Shown here: positions 40,701 through 48,231 of the stretch, in pieces
Layout: every line of letters starts with the position of its first letter
How positions within the stretch are numbered: the first letter of the stretch is position 1
From: JAJFFW01 sp038534195
GTDB taxonomy: Bacteria > Pseudomonadota > Alphaproteobacteria > Caulobacterales > Parvularculaceae
DNA: 55,051 nt
Direction: 5' to 3'
NCBI GenBank assembly: GCA_038534195.1
Contig: JBCAXE010000022.1
Location: forward strand, 1 to 55,051
Made by a program: the position numbers and the translations under genes
Notes under the pieces: model-generated
Seen by the model: the letters and a program-made list of their open reading frames with translations, nothing else
Told to the model about the DNA's origin: nothing
Databases searched by the model: none

Positions 40701-43487
40701 GCAAAAGCCTTTGTGGACATTTACGATGACGGGATCCTCGATCCTGGCGAAATCGGGCTGGAGGGCGTCTCAATCACCCTTTCAGGGACTGATGACGCCG
40801 GCGGCTCAGTCAACATCACCTTAGTCACAGATGCAAGCGGCGACGTTCTCTTTACGGATCTTCTTTCCGGCACGTACACGCTGACGCAGACACAGCCGGT
40901 CGGGTTCTCCGACGGGATCGACTCAGCGGGCTCGTTCGGCGGAACTGCGAGCGGGACGATCGGCGACAATGTAATCTCGTCGATCGCAATCCCTGTGGGC
41001 GGCGACGGCGTCGATTATCTCTTCGGCGAAGGCGGTCAGGTGGTATCCGGCACCGTTTACGCTGATGTGGACCGCGACGGCATTCAAGGCGCCGACGATC
41101 CTGGCATCGAGGGCGTCACGATTGTCCTTCGGGACGATAGCGGGGCCGTCGCGGAAACAACAACGACCGACCCTAACGGCTTCTATGCATTCCGTGACGT
41201 CGAGGCCGGCAATTACACAATCGAGGAGACGCAACCGGCGGGCTATGCGGACGCCGCCGAGAACTCCTCGAACAACGTCGCGATCATCGTCGGTGTCGGC
41301 GTCCTCAATCAGCCGGTGAATTTCGGCGAACGCACAGCCTCGCTCGCTGGTTCGGTCTTCAATGATCGTAATAATGACGGGGTCCAGGATTCTGACGAAC
41401 CCGGCATTCCGAATACGCAAATCCGGCTTACCGGGACCGACGCGCGGGGAGCGAGCGTAGACGTGACGACGCAAACCGACACTCTCGGCCAATGGACATT
41501 CCCCGGCCTTGTGGGCGGCGATTATACGGTCACCGAAACCCAGCCCAACGGTTTTGACGACGGCGCTGATTTTGCCGGCGACGCCGGCGGCGGCGTCGCT
41601 AATGACGTCATCTCCGCCGTTGCCCTCGGCGCTGGCCAGGACGCGGACAATTACCGCTTCACCGAAGGCGGCGCGAGCGCTGCGCTTTCAGGAACGGTTT
41701 GGCGCGACCTCGATCACGACAGAACACTCGACGCCAATGAAGAAACGCTCAGCAATTGGGTTGTCGAGCTCTTCCTGAACGACACGCTAATCGACACCGT
41801 AACAACCGGCGCGGACGGTGCTTATCAGTTTACGGATATCGCGCCGGGAACAGGCTATAGCGTTCAGTTCCGTAACCCGGTGAACAACGCCAAATTCGGC
41901 GGCGCACGCCCCAATGAAACCGGCGCGGCGGCGACCGACGGCGTTGTTTCCGCCGCCAATCCCGGCGGCGCCACCGTCACACCCACAGGATTGTTCGGCA
42001 TCACGCTCGCCCCTGGCGAAACCGTGACCGAACAGTCACTGCCGCTCGATCCGTCAGGCGTTGTCTATAACTCGGTGACGTCGGACTTGATTGAAGGCGC
42101 GATCGTCACCTTCACGGGACCGGCGGGCTTTGATCCGGACCTTCACCTTGTCGGCGGCGCCGAGAATATCACACAGACCACCGGCGCTGATGGATTCTAC
42201 CAATATCTTTTACTGCCGGGCGCGCCAGCGGGCGTTTACAGCCTCGAAGTGACGCCGCCGGTCGGCGCCTTCAATCCGATAACGCCGTCGTCAATAATTC
42301 CGCCCTGCGCTGGTCCGTTTGACGTCGGCCCGACGCCGGATCCGTTGCTGATCCAGGCGAGCAATAAGCCGCCGCAGCCGGCCGCCGCGCAAGATTGCAC
42401 GCTGGGCGGCGCCGCAAGCACGTACTTCTTGTCATTTACGATTACGCCGGGCGCGTCAGCGAACGTTTTAAACAATCATCTTCCGATTGATCCGATCCTT
42501 GAAGGCGCCATCATCCTGACGAAGGCGACGCCAAAAGGGTCGGCGTCACGGGGTGCGCTTGTTCCGTACACCATTACAGCGCAATCGACCCTGCCGGGCC
42601 CCATCGTCGATATCGATATCATTGATCGGTTACCCGCAGGATTCAAATATGTCTCCGGATCAGGCAGCGTCGACGGTGTCGCAACCGAGCCAGAGCAACG
42701 CGGACGCGACATCGTATGGCCGCTCCTGACTTTCGGCGCAGAACAAACGCACACAATCAGCCTGATCGCTGTTGTCGGCGCTGGCGTACGCGAAGGCACG
42801 CATATCAACGAAGCCTATGCTTTGAATGTGCCCGCCGACGCGGTAGTCTCCAACGTTGCTGAAGCGCCCATCCGGATCGTCGCTGACCCGGACGTCGACT
42901 GTACCGATATCATCGGCAAAGTCTGGGACGATAAGAATGCGAACGGGCGTCAGGACGACGATGAACCCGGCATTCCCGGCGCGCGTCTCGCCACCGTCCG
43001 CGGCTTGCTCATCACCACGGACAGTTTTGGGCGGTATCACATCACGTGTCCCGAAATCGCCAACGAGAAACGCGGCACGAATTTCATTCTGAAAATTGAC
43101 CCGCGGAGTCTACCGACAGGATACCGGATGACCACGGACAATCCTGAAACCATCAGGCTCACGCGCGGTAAATTCGCGAAAATGAATTTTGGGGCCGCCC
43201 TGTTCCAGGTCGTCCGACTCGATATTTCTGACGCCGCGTTCGACGGTGGGGACATAACGGAAAAATTCGACGCGGCGATTGAAAACCTCGTGCCGTCGCT
43301 CGAAGCGAGACCGTCTGTTGTGCGCGTCACCTACGCGTCGGCAGGCGAAGACAAAAAACTCATCAAGCGTCGAACTGCGCTGATCAAAAAGCGATTCAAA
43401 GAATACTGGAAAGAAAGGAAAGGAAGGCCCCGCCTGATTTTCGAGACTGAAACGATCCAGGTCGAAAAGACAGGAGGCGCAAAATGA
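34707..43487 (+). CDS. Giant repeat surface protein (DUF11-like plus SdrD-B-like domains)
   Basis: This secreted protein has about 2,926 residues. I place the start at TTG 34707 because AGGAGG lies 9 bases before it and a signal peptide follows (RATLLGVLSLGAATPVLADT); GTG 34701 and TTG 34659 are in frame. The first part (to about residue 1,250) holds about seven DUF11-like beta modules opening with A/T-D-L and carrying N-x-G-P motifs. Eleven SdrD-B/Cna-B-like modules follow, each with a calcium-type loop such as DLNNDGVFNSGD. The last 95 residues (IENLVPSLEARPSVVRVTYA, then basic RRTALIKKRFKEYWKERKG) resemble an OmpA-like tail. It has no LPxTG motif, as expected for a Gram-negative. It overlaps the beta-barrel gene by 4 bases, pointing to joint export or anchoring. 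The function is probably adhesion, unproven. Confidence 0.8.
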   Translation: MFVNPVARRTVGELKRFCAKFPKTNVVRATLLGVLSLGAATPVLADTEVFISSYTSTPSPSIPNSVEGEFTIVIQSSGPDIPATAGLVVDIAQNVEITSAPAGCSISGAFPAAQQLTCSFTNLPIGATTVIYNATARDSSPTSQPSTSTATVTSSDDNNPGNNVLTLDVTVQTAADLTLALNGPSSAPAGSTIDFIATPNNGGPDATSAARAVFNLPAAIEFDFDSANGAGWLCSTTGLTVTCDYTGAPIGSGGNFPNITLSGDIVRDTAGSITLNGDIQTTSLFFPDPDGTNNTAAQIVSVTPGTDLSGSKSMPSNILIGGGPATVDLTITNNGPQDIGAGAEIVDAFSSSLRVTALPPGCAANAALPAVGPTVTCVAGALNNGASQTFSLTVEAETPSPSAETNQASVTPPTGIDDPVSGNNTASAPFQVFSPFADLSLSKSKGPNPFNSGSNVTSTITVRNEGVADATYDGTTTFLRVVDTLDTDETLNLAATNADPANVGVWSCAATGATEVTCESIGAGVLSDGATRQLRIITTTLSTFDGSISNTACVSASTHTPADNNTGNDCDTASSFSTTEETDLGIEKTVGKTAASATAETVSLASNENSYFIRLRARNLGAELARTVRVTDSIPQFLNTTISGVLHRTTITEVDNTGAAVASPVCTMSNANVTCTFTNLAAGADRDIFLRVDRPFNTPLNSSGAPVFFTNTAAISSPNTTDTNSSNNSDTAQISAAPVADITITSQNVTPNPAQVGRELTYTISIRNIGPNQANDVTFANPIDPSKFDFVAGSASTTKPGGSCSFTAGEVRCSLGRFNRGETRQTSFSVFAKYPFMGLTSAASFPLDIDNIANVTTTTDEDPSTAAIDGPGAFPNTNTLTHSVIAPVVDLTVEKDEPNSGYDPVIFEDECLTYDVRVSNIGASRATGVQFVDMPSPEPGFDMTFVGFAVNPVGANGGFTLKAAPGAVCTAASAATPPSCTDPVTAATISPSAGAGIGDVTCRIDPADADSTLDQVEQSIFRLYFRTSEPSNIQPTSPLSFADDAAATSLEQRNDASLEANNGNNTSDETTTVLPKTDLQILSKAVNAGASGPFNVNEPIPFDITFSNEGPSPTTQVIISDPLPAGFVFVPNAQSPAIANAVVTTGPARGGAYGVTSFNCSGTGSVTCTIDGNFPPNSVTGTTDTFVLTVNARAAFPFAGPYGSNITNTATIAVGRDGSNNPIARDFDAGNNTGSTNVQIQRSAISGSVFNDADRGGATDFDTGEGISSVTLSLSGTDIYGNSINSADVTTDSAGGFTFNNLPPGTYSLVETQPNNFFDVNETAPGGNGVVDTASFSNNSAQNTISGISLGEAETLPGYLFQEFAEARLRGSIYSDLNNDGVFNSGDVGIANSQFPGGNEVRLTGTDYTGASLNLTRGVNGSGLFNFSDLPPSQVGSDYILTQINMPNGFVDGLEFDGNAVVPGTAGRVLSAETITVGQVDPGDNLQNRNFGEIDEPSISGFIYIDSDEDAVRDPGESAGLANGVLRLTGVDDLGQAIDCSITTTASGAFTFADPADSNPLCQTLRPSDAAGYTLTETPPPSLTHTGAFIGSAGGTANGVNGANTPSLGVGVTVITGIVLDPGVDAVNYNFGETGDGLLGAVYVDSNNNGIRDSGEQGIPGVDITLSGTTDTGQDVCTLIASCVVTTDANGGFSFLDIPGSNAAGYTLTEQPQSTAPLNAYGDGQETVGEVAGAAVGAAGSDVITGIVLNGGDLANGYLFGETSGGLSGFVYVDNDDNGVRDGGDPPIDNVTITLSGTTADGQDICTFLANLSPARACTTQTLADGSFSFPDLPAPNSTGYTLTETQPVEFADGRESAGSPAGVVNNATFGSTPAQNRISGIVLNPGQSGVEYGFGERGVAISGRVYVDLNRDGVDDSEGGLESVEIILRDGGGNEVARTTTAADGSYRFEGLPAGDYTVEEVQPAGYGSSTPDTVALTLPAGGTASADFGETVSTLEAKAFVDIYDDGILDPGEIGLEGVSITLSGTDDAGGSVNITLVTDASGDVLFTDLLSGTYTLTQTQPVGFSDGIDSAGSFGGTASGTIGDNVISSIAIPVGGDGVDYLFGEGGQVVSGTVYADVDRDGIQGADDPGIEGVTIVLRDDSGAVAETTTTDPNGFYAFRDVEAGNYTIEETQPAGYADAAENSSNNVAIIVGVGVLNQPVNFGERTASLAGSVFNDRNNDGVQDSDEPGIPNTQIRLTGTDARGASVDVTTQTDTLGQWTFPGLVGGDYTVTETQPNGFDDGADFAGDAGGGVANDVISAVALGAGQDADNYRFTEGGASAALSGTVWRDLDHDRTLDANEETLSNWVVELFLNDTLIDTVTTGADGAYQFTDIAPGTGYSVQFRNPVNNAKFGGARPNETGAAATDGVVSAANPGGATVTPTGLFGITLAPGETVTEQSLPLDPSGVVYNSVTSDLIEGAIVTFTGPAGFDPDLHLVGGAENITQTTGADGFYQYLLLPGAPAGVYSLEVTPPVGAFNPITPSSIIPPCAGPFDVGPTPDPLLIQASNKPPQPAAAQDCTLGGAASTYFLSFTITPGASANVLNNHLPIDPILEGAIILTKATPKGSASRGALVPYTITAQSTLPGPIVDIDIIDRLPAGFKYVSGSGSVDGVATEPEQRGRDIVWPLLTFGAEQTHTISLIAVVGAGVREGTHINEAYALNVPADAVVSNVAEAPIRIVADPDVDCTDIIGKVWDDKNANGRQDDDEPGIPGARLATVRGLLITTDSFGRYHITCPEIANEKRGTNFILKIDPRSLPTGYRMTTDNPETIRLTRGKFAKMNFGAALFQVVRLDISDAAFDGGDITEKFDAAIENLVPSLEARPSVVRVTYASAGEDKKLIKRRTALIKKRFKEYWKERKGRPRLIFETETIQVEKTGGAK
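38437..42990 (+). repeat. Eleven SdrD-B-like protein repeats within the giant surface protein
   Basis: Repeat units begin near 38437, 38813, 39198, 39618, 40006, 40408, 40696, 41042, 41341, 41683 and 42911. Each starts with a pattern like S-G-x-V-Y-x-D-x-N-x-D-G and continues ...GIPGVxITLSGT, often ending GxYxLTETQP. Spacing is about 290-420 bases, and about 1,200 for the last, which is separated by a different domain. DNA identity between units is modest, so this is protein-level repetition and not a recent tandem duplication. Confidence 0.75.
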
Positions 43488-46400
43488 GACAGCGTCAAAA
43501 TTCAGCCCTCCTTGCGAACGCAATGATTAGCGTCTCCGCGATCGCTCTTTCAATTTCCGTCGCCCACGCAGAGCCGTCGGTTGCTTGCGACGATGAGGAT
43601 CAGCGCATTTGCGGCGCACGGTCCGATAATAATCGGCTCGACGTCGAGAAACGCGCGCCAAATCTCGAACAAGGCGGCGCCGCCCCTGTTTTATCTGGCG
43701 ACGGGTATCGTATTTCTATTGATGGCGTCCCGAGCGCTGGCGAAGAAACAACACAAGACATACAGCGGCGTGACGATATAGCGGCTCTTGCAGCAAACAC
43801 GTTCATTCGCTTCGACGAGACGATTATCGCGCCCGTTCTGAATGTGACAACTGCGGAGGCCGCCGCCAAACGTGGTGAGGCGGTCCGCTTTTCCTCCTAT
43901 GCGAACTATCCCGCGTTTATCCAGCGCGCTGAAGTGCGCCTGTTTAACGCCGCCGCAAGCGTTAAAGATGATCCTATTGCGGTCTTGCCCGTGACGATCG
44001 GCGCCGGCGCATCATGGATTCCGGATGGCGACGTCGAAGCTGTTCAATATGTGCTGCGTGTTTATGACGCCGAAGGCCGATTTGACGAAACGCTTGCGCA
44101 AAAACTGCCAATTGTCGAAGCCGACTACCCGGACGCGCCGGTTAGATCGGGCCCCTTACAGGAGGATAAAACCGCGCAGCGCGCTATTCCATTGAAGGGC
44201 GGCACGATCACAGTCGTCGTAACGGATCTGAAAGACGAACAGTCCGTTTCTGTGATGGGCGCCGACGCCGTCGCGTCCGGCAAAGGGACAGCATTCGCCG
44301 AGCGTATTGTCCCGCATGGCGAACATAACGTTGATGTTGTGATTGCGGATCGCGGGGGCGACGCCGTAAAAATCACGCGTCCCGTTAACATCGCACGCGA
44401 CGACCACTTCCTGGTCGGACTTGCCGACCTCACCTTCATTCATCAGTCGATTGAAGGAAACGACGAATTGGCCGCCGGCCCGGAAACCGACTTCGACGAT
44501 AACTTTGTAGAGGGCCGGCTTGCTTTTTACTACAAGGGAAAAATCAAGGGCAAATACATCATCACTGCGGCAGCTGACACGCGTGAACAACGCATTGGCA
44601 ACCTCTTTTCAAACTTCACGGAGAAAGATCAACGCGCTTTCTTGCGTCGCATCGACCCGGACCGCTATTACCCGGTCTATGGCGATGATTCTGTCACCTT
44701 AGAAGATGCGCCCACCGCCGGTAAATTCTACATCCGCGTGGAGCGCGGCGCCTCAAGCGTTTTATGGGGTAACTTCCAGACGCAACTGACGGGGACGGAG
44801 TTCGTCAACTATTCGCGTGGTCTTTACGGCGCCAATCTTCGCGCCGTAACGCCCGGCCAAACGGCCTACGGGGAAGCGCGCGCGGCGGTGACGGCGTTCG
44901 CGGCTGATCCGGGTACGGTCGGCAGCCGGGAAGAATTCCGCGGCACCAATGGAACCGTTTTCTATTTTCGCAATCAGGATATTGTGGAGGGCTCCGAGCG
45001 CCTGTTTGTCGAGGTCCGCGATCGGGTCTCAGGGATAGTGCGCAGCCGGACGGAACTGATCCCTGCGCGCGATTATGATTTCAATCATATCCAAGGACGT
45101 GTTCTTCTCCGCGAGGCGTTGCCGGCTGTTTCGGACGGCGTCCTTTTCGTACGCGATGCAGCGCTTGCTGGCGATCCGGTTTATCTCGTCGCCACGTACG
45201 AATTCGCGCCGACATTCATCGCCCCTAGCAACTTCACAACCGGCGGCCGAGGCGAAGCATGGCTGAACGACCATATTCGCATCGGGCTCAACGGCTATCG
45301 GCAAGCGGACGAAGGGTTTGAACAATCGCTCGCCGGCGGCGACGTGACTATTCGTCTGAACCCGGAAACCTATTTCAAAGCTGAAGCGGCCCAATCAAAT
45401 GGCGGCGGCTTTGGCGAATTAGTGTCCGGGTCCGGCGGATTTGAGTTTATCGACCGGCGTCAAATCGCCGATGCCGCTCTTGGTCTTCGATTGGAAGGCG
45501 CCGCAAACCTTTCCGATATCGATGATGGGCTGAACGGGCGCGTCTCCGCCTATTTCCAGGATCGCGAAGAAGGCTTTTCTTCGCCAGGCCAATTGACGAT
45601 AGGCGGCGAGGCTCTGTCACAGTATGGCGGCGCCTTTGAAATCGCCCTCGGCAAAACGACAACCGCCCGCTTCAAAGCGGACATCAACGACGGTGATATA
45701 AACGACGCCACCGTTGTTGAAGGCGGCTTCGTCAAGACGTTCTGGCGGCGGCTTACGGCGTCTGTTGGCGTGCGCCACGATGACCGCGCTTCGACGCTTG
45801 CGGGCGGCGGCACTGCGAGCCCAACGCTCAATCAGGAAGGCGCACGCACGGACCTCGCCGTTGAGCTTGGATACACGCCGATCATCGACGATGAAGACGA
45901 CCCGGAATGGAACCTGCGTGCATTCGGTCAATTATCGCTCGACCATGCTCAAACGCGTGAAGGCAATGATCGCATTGGCGTGGGCGGCGGATACCGGTTC
46001 AGCAAACGGGCGAAGTTTGACGGCGAAGTATCGGCGGGAGAACTCGGCCTCGGCGCGAAGGCTGGCGTGGACTATCAGATTGGCGACTACGGATCGCTTT
46101 ATCTCGCCTATACGCTGGCTGCGGAAAATCCGAACGCTTTTAACACAGGACGGCTTGGGCGCGTCACCGCCGGCGCAAAAACCCGATATACGGACGATAT
46201 ATCAGTGTTTGCCGAAGGCCGGTACGAATATGGCGCGGGGCCGACCGGCGTCACTCAGGCTTACGGGGTCGATTGGACGCCCGGCGATCGATGGGCCTAT
46301 GGCCTGTCTTACGAAACCGGCGGACTTGTCGATCCGATTGTCGGCGACATTAATCGCGATGCGATCACCGGGTCGATCAGTTATGCAGCAGATAATCTTC

Positions 46401-47098
46401 GCATCGCTGGCTCGCTTGAATACCGCGACGAAGAAAGCAGCCAGACCGGCGACCGCATCGTGTGGGCCTGGCGCACAAACCTCAATTATCAAGTCAATGA
46501 AGGTTTGAGACTCTACGCAAAATTGAACGGCGCGGTGTCGAACGAACGCAATAACAGCCCGCTTGATGAAGCCGAATTCCTGGAAGTCGTCGGCGCTGGC
46601 GCTTATCGCCCGGTAACCCATGACAAGCTCAATATTTTACTGAAATATACGTTCCTCGAAGACTTGCCCTCCCCGGCGCAGATTACCGCTACCGGCGCGA
46701 GCGTTGACTTCGCGCAACGGTCCCACGTCTTCTCCGTTGACGGCTCTTATGACCTCAATGGATGGCTCACAGTTGGAGCAAAAGTGGCGCATCGCCTTGG
46801 CCAATTGCGCTTGTCACGCGATCCGTCCGCACCATGGTTCGATTCAAGCTCCACATTCGTCGCCGGGCGTGTTGACGTCAGGTTTGTCGAAGGATGGGAA
46901 CTGCTCGCAGAGGCGCGAAGCCTGAACGTGCGGCAGGCGGAAGATCAACGGATCGGCGGATTGTTGGCGATCTACAGGCAAGTGGGCGATCACGTGAAAT
47001 TTGGCGTCGGCTACAATTTCACGGATTTCTCAGATGACCTGACAGATCTCTCGTTCAACGAAGATGGCGTGTTCATCAACGTCCTCGGTCAATATTAG
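43484..47098 (+). CDS. Large outer-membrane beta-barrel protein, partner of the giant surface protein
   Basis: This 1,204-residue protein has a signal peptide (NAMISVSAIALSISVAHAEP), an N-terminal soluble part of about 300 residues with beta-sandwich-like segments, and a long beta-barrel. Notable motifs are DRYYPVYGDDSVTLEDAPT, FYIRVERGASSVLWGNFQT and SRGLYGANLRAV, followed by alternating strands to the final aromatic strand FINVLGQY. I do not see a TonB box or a plug domain of the usual kind, so it is not an ordinary TonB receptor. The start overlaps the stop of the giant gene (ATGA), so the two are made together. It could anchor or export the repeat protein. A hairpin at 47107 ends the unit. 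Confidence 0.75.
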   Translation: MRQRQNSALLANAMISVSAIALSISVAHAEPSVACDDEDQRICGARSDNNRLDVEKRAPNLEQGGAAPVLSGDGYRISIDGVPSAGEETTQDIQRRDDIAALAANTFIRFDETIIAPVLNVTTAEAAAKRGEAVRFSSYANYPAFIQRAEVRLFNAAASVKDDPIAVLPVTIGAGASWIPDGDVEAVQYVLRVYDAEGRFDETLAQKLPIVEADYPDAPVRSGPLQEDKTAQRAIPLKGGTITVVVTDLKDEQSVSVMGADAVASGKGTAFAERIVPHGEHNVDVVIADRGGDAVKITRPVNIARDDHFLVGLADLTFIHQSIEGNDELAAGPETDFDDNFVEGRLAFYYKGKIKGKYIITAAADTREQRIGNLFSNFTEKDQRAFLRRIDPDRYYPVYGDDSVTLEDAPTAGKFYIRVERGASSVLWGNFQTQLTGTEFVNYSRGLYGANLRAVTPGQTAYGEARAAVTAFAADPGTVGSREEFRGTNGTVFYFRNQDIVEGSERLFVEVRDRVSGIVRSRTELIPARDYDFNHIQGRVLLREALPAVSDGVLFVRDAALAGDPVYLVATYEFAPTFIAPSNFTTGGRGEAWLNDHIRIGLNGYRQADEGFEQSLAGGDVTIRLNPETYFKAEAAQSNGGGFGELVSGSGGFEFIDRRQIADAALGLRLEGAANLSDIDDGLNGRVSAYFQDREEGFSSPGQLTIGGEALSQYGGAFEIALGKTTTARFKADINDGDINDATVVEGGFVKTFWRRLTASVGVRHDDRASTLAGGGTASPTLNQEGARTDLAVELGYTPIIDDEDDPEWNLRAFGQLSLDHAQTREGNDRIGVGGGYRFSKRAKFDGEVSAGELGLGAKAGVDYQIGDYGSLYLAYTLAAENPNAFNTGRLGRVTAGAKTRYTDDISVFAEGRYEYGAGPTGVTQAYGVDWTPGDRWAYGLSYETGGLVDPIVGDINRDAITGSISYAADNLRIAGSLEYRDEESSQTGDRIVWAWRTNLNYQVNEGLRLYAKLNGAVSNERNNSPLDEAEFLEVVGAGAYRPVTHDKLNILLKYTFLEDLPSPAQITATGASVDFAQRSHVFSVDGSYDLNGWLTVGAKVAHRLGQLRLSRDPSAPWFDSSSTFVAGRVDVRFVEGWELLAEARSLNVRQAEDQRIGGLLAIYRQVGDHVKFGVGYNFTDFSDDLTDLSFNEDGVFINVLGQY

Positions 47099-47106
47099 AC
47101 TAACCT

Positions 47107-47141
47107 GAAGCGGGGCGGCTTCCCAGCGCCCGCCCCGCTTC
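47107..47141. terminator. Strong hairpin between the barrel gene and the lacI-type gene
   Basis: GAAGCGGGGCGG (47107-47118) pairs perfectly with CCGCCCCGCTTC (47130-47141) around an 11-base loop. No T tract follows on either strand. It lies between convergent genes and could act in both directions. Confidence 0.6.
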
Positions 47142-47151
47142 ACCACCTCGC

Positions 47152-48231
47152 TCAAGAGGCGCGGGGGCGCGCTGTCGAAGACCGGATGATGAGATCATAG
47201 CTGTCAACGGTTGTTGTTTCTTTCTCAGGATCGGCGTGTTTGCTGTGTTGACCGATGGCGATTTCGGTCGCGATGGCGGCGAGGCGTTCCAGCGGCTGTT
47301 TTACGGTCGTTAGCGGCGGCAGGGTGAGCTGCGCGACAGAGCTGTCATCAAATCCGACAATTGAAACATCGTCCGGAATATCAAGGCCGGCGCGGTGCGC
47401 GGCGATGCTGACCCCGGCCGCCATTTCATCGTTACAGGCGAAAACAGCCGTGGGCGCCGCATCGCCGATAAACATTTTTTCGCCCGCCTCAACGCCTGAC
47501 GGAAAAAGAAAGGTCCCCGGATAAATCAGATCTTCGCGGACACGCAGGTCGTTCTTCGCAAAAGCGCGCCTGAACCCCTTCTCGCGCGCGGTCGTCGCGC
47601 TATGACCTTCGTCGCCCCGCACAAATGCGATCTCTTCATGCCCAAGAGCGATGAGATGGCTTGTAATCTCGAAGGCGGCGTCTTCTTCATTGAAAGAAAC
47701 GAATGGACTATCGTCATCGTCCTTCGGCGAAATCCGCACATAAGGAACGTTTCGGCCTTTCAAGAAAGTCAAGATATGCGGGTCATCGCAAAAAGGCGGC
47801 GGCAATAGGATGCTGTCCGGAAAAGGACGTCCAATCAACGCCGCAAGCGTTTTTTCCGCTTCAATTTCATTTTTATACGGATAGTCCTTGAGAAGCGTCA
47901 CCATAAGACGATAGCCGCTCGCCTGGCAGACGGACATCGCCGCAAATTGGATATCCGCGAAATAATCGCTTCGCGGCGAGGAACAGAACAAGGTAATCTG
48001 ATAGCTCCGGTTTCCGGCCAAGACACGGGCCGAAACGCTTGGCGTATAGGAAAGCGCCTCTATCGCGTTTAAGACGCGCTCACGCGTAGACGGCGTGACA
48101 TTCGGCTCTCTGTTAATGACGCGCGACACCGTCTTTGTAGATACGCCCGCGGCACGCGCGACATCATCGATACTAGGCGTCGGCTTCATTGGAGCTTTTT
48201 GGTTTTGCGCCATCGACGACATGTCGTTCAA
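47152..48231 (-). CDS. LacI-family transcriptional regulator
   Basis: This 359-residue repressor has an N-terminal LacI helix-turn-helix (VARAAGVSTKTVSRVIN) with the hinge-helix segment YTPSVSARVLAGNRSY, followed by a periplasmic-binding-protein-like effector domain to the C-terminus. The TTG start at 48231 overlaps the transporter stop (TTGA) and has AAAGGA at good spacing; ATG 48222 is the alternative. It is co-transcribed with a GPH symporter and faces a TonB receptor and GH3 gene. It probably controls them through the two TGACAG palindromes at 49801-49837, with a glucoside as inducer. The effector is inferred. Confidence 0.9.
   Translation of the reverse strand: MNDMSSMAQNQKAPMKPTPSIDDVARAAGVSTKTVSRVINREPNVTPSTRERVLNAIEALSYTPSVSARVLAGNRSYQITLFCSSPRSDYFADIQFAAMSVCQASGYRLMVTLLKDYPYKNEIEAEKTLAALIGRPFPDSILLPPPFCDDPHILTFLKGRNVPYVRISPKDDDDSPFVSFNEEDAAFEITSHLIALGHEEIAFVRGDEGHSATTAREKGFRRAFAKNDLRVREDLIYPGTFLFPSGVEAGEKMFIGDAAPTAVFACNDEMAAGVSIAAHRAGLDIPDDVSIVGFDDSSVAQLTLPPLTTVKQPLERLAAIATEIAIGQHSKHADPEKETTTVDSYDLIIRSSTARPRAS

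Noticed and set aside
38437..42990. Tandem DNA repeat or CRISPR-like array
   Set aside because: The repeats are diverged protein domains of about 100-140 residues in one open frame; there are no short identical direct repeats with unique spacers. No CRISPR array was noticed anywhere in the window.
43484..47098. Ordinary TonB-dependent receptor
   Set aside because: No plug domain or TonB box like that of the receptor at 49915-52590 is visible, and the N-terminal part looks like a beta-sandwich region.
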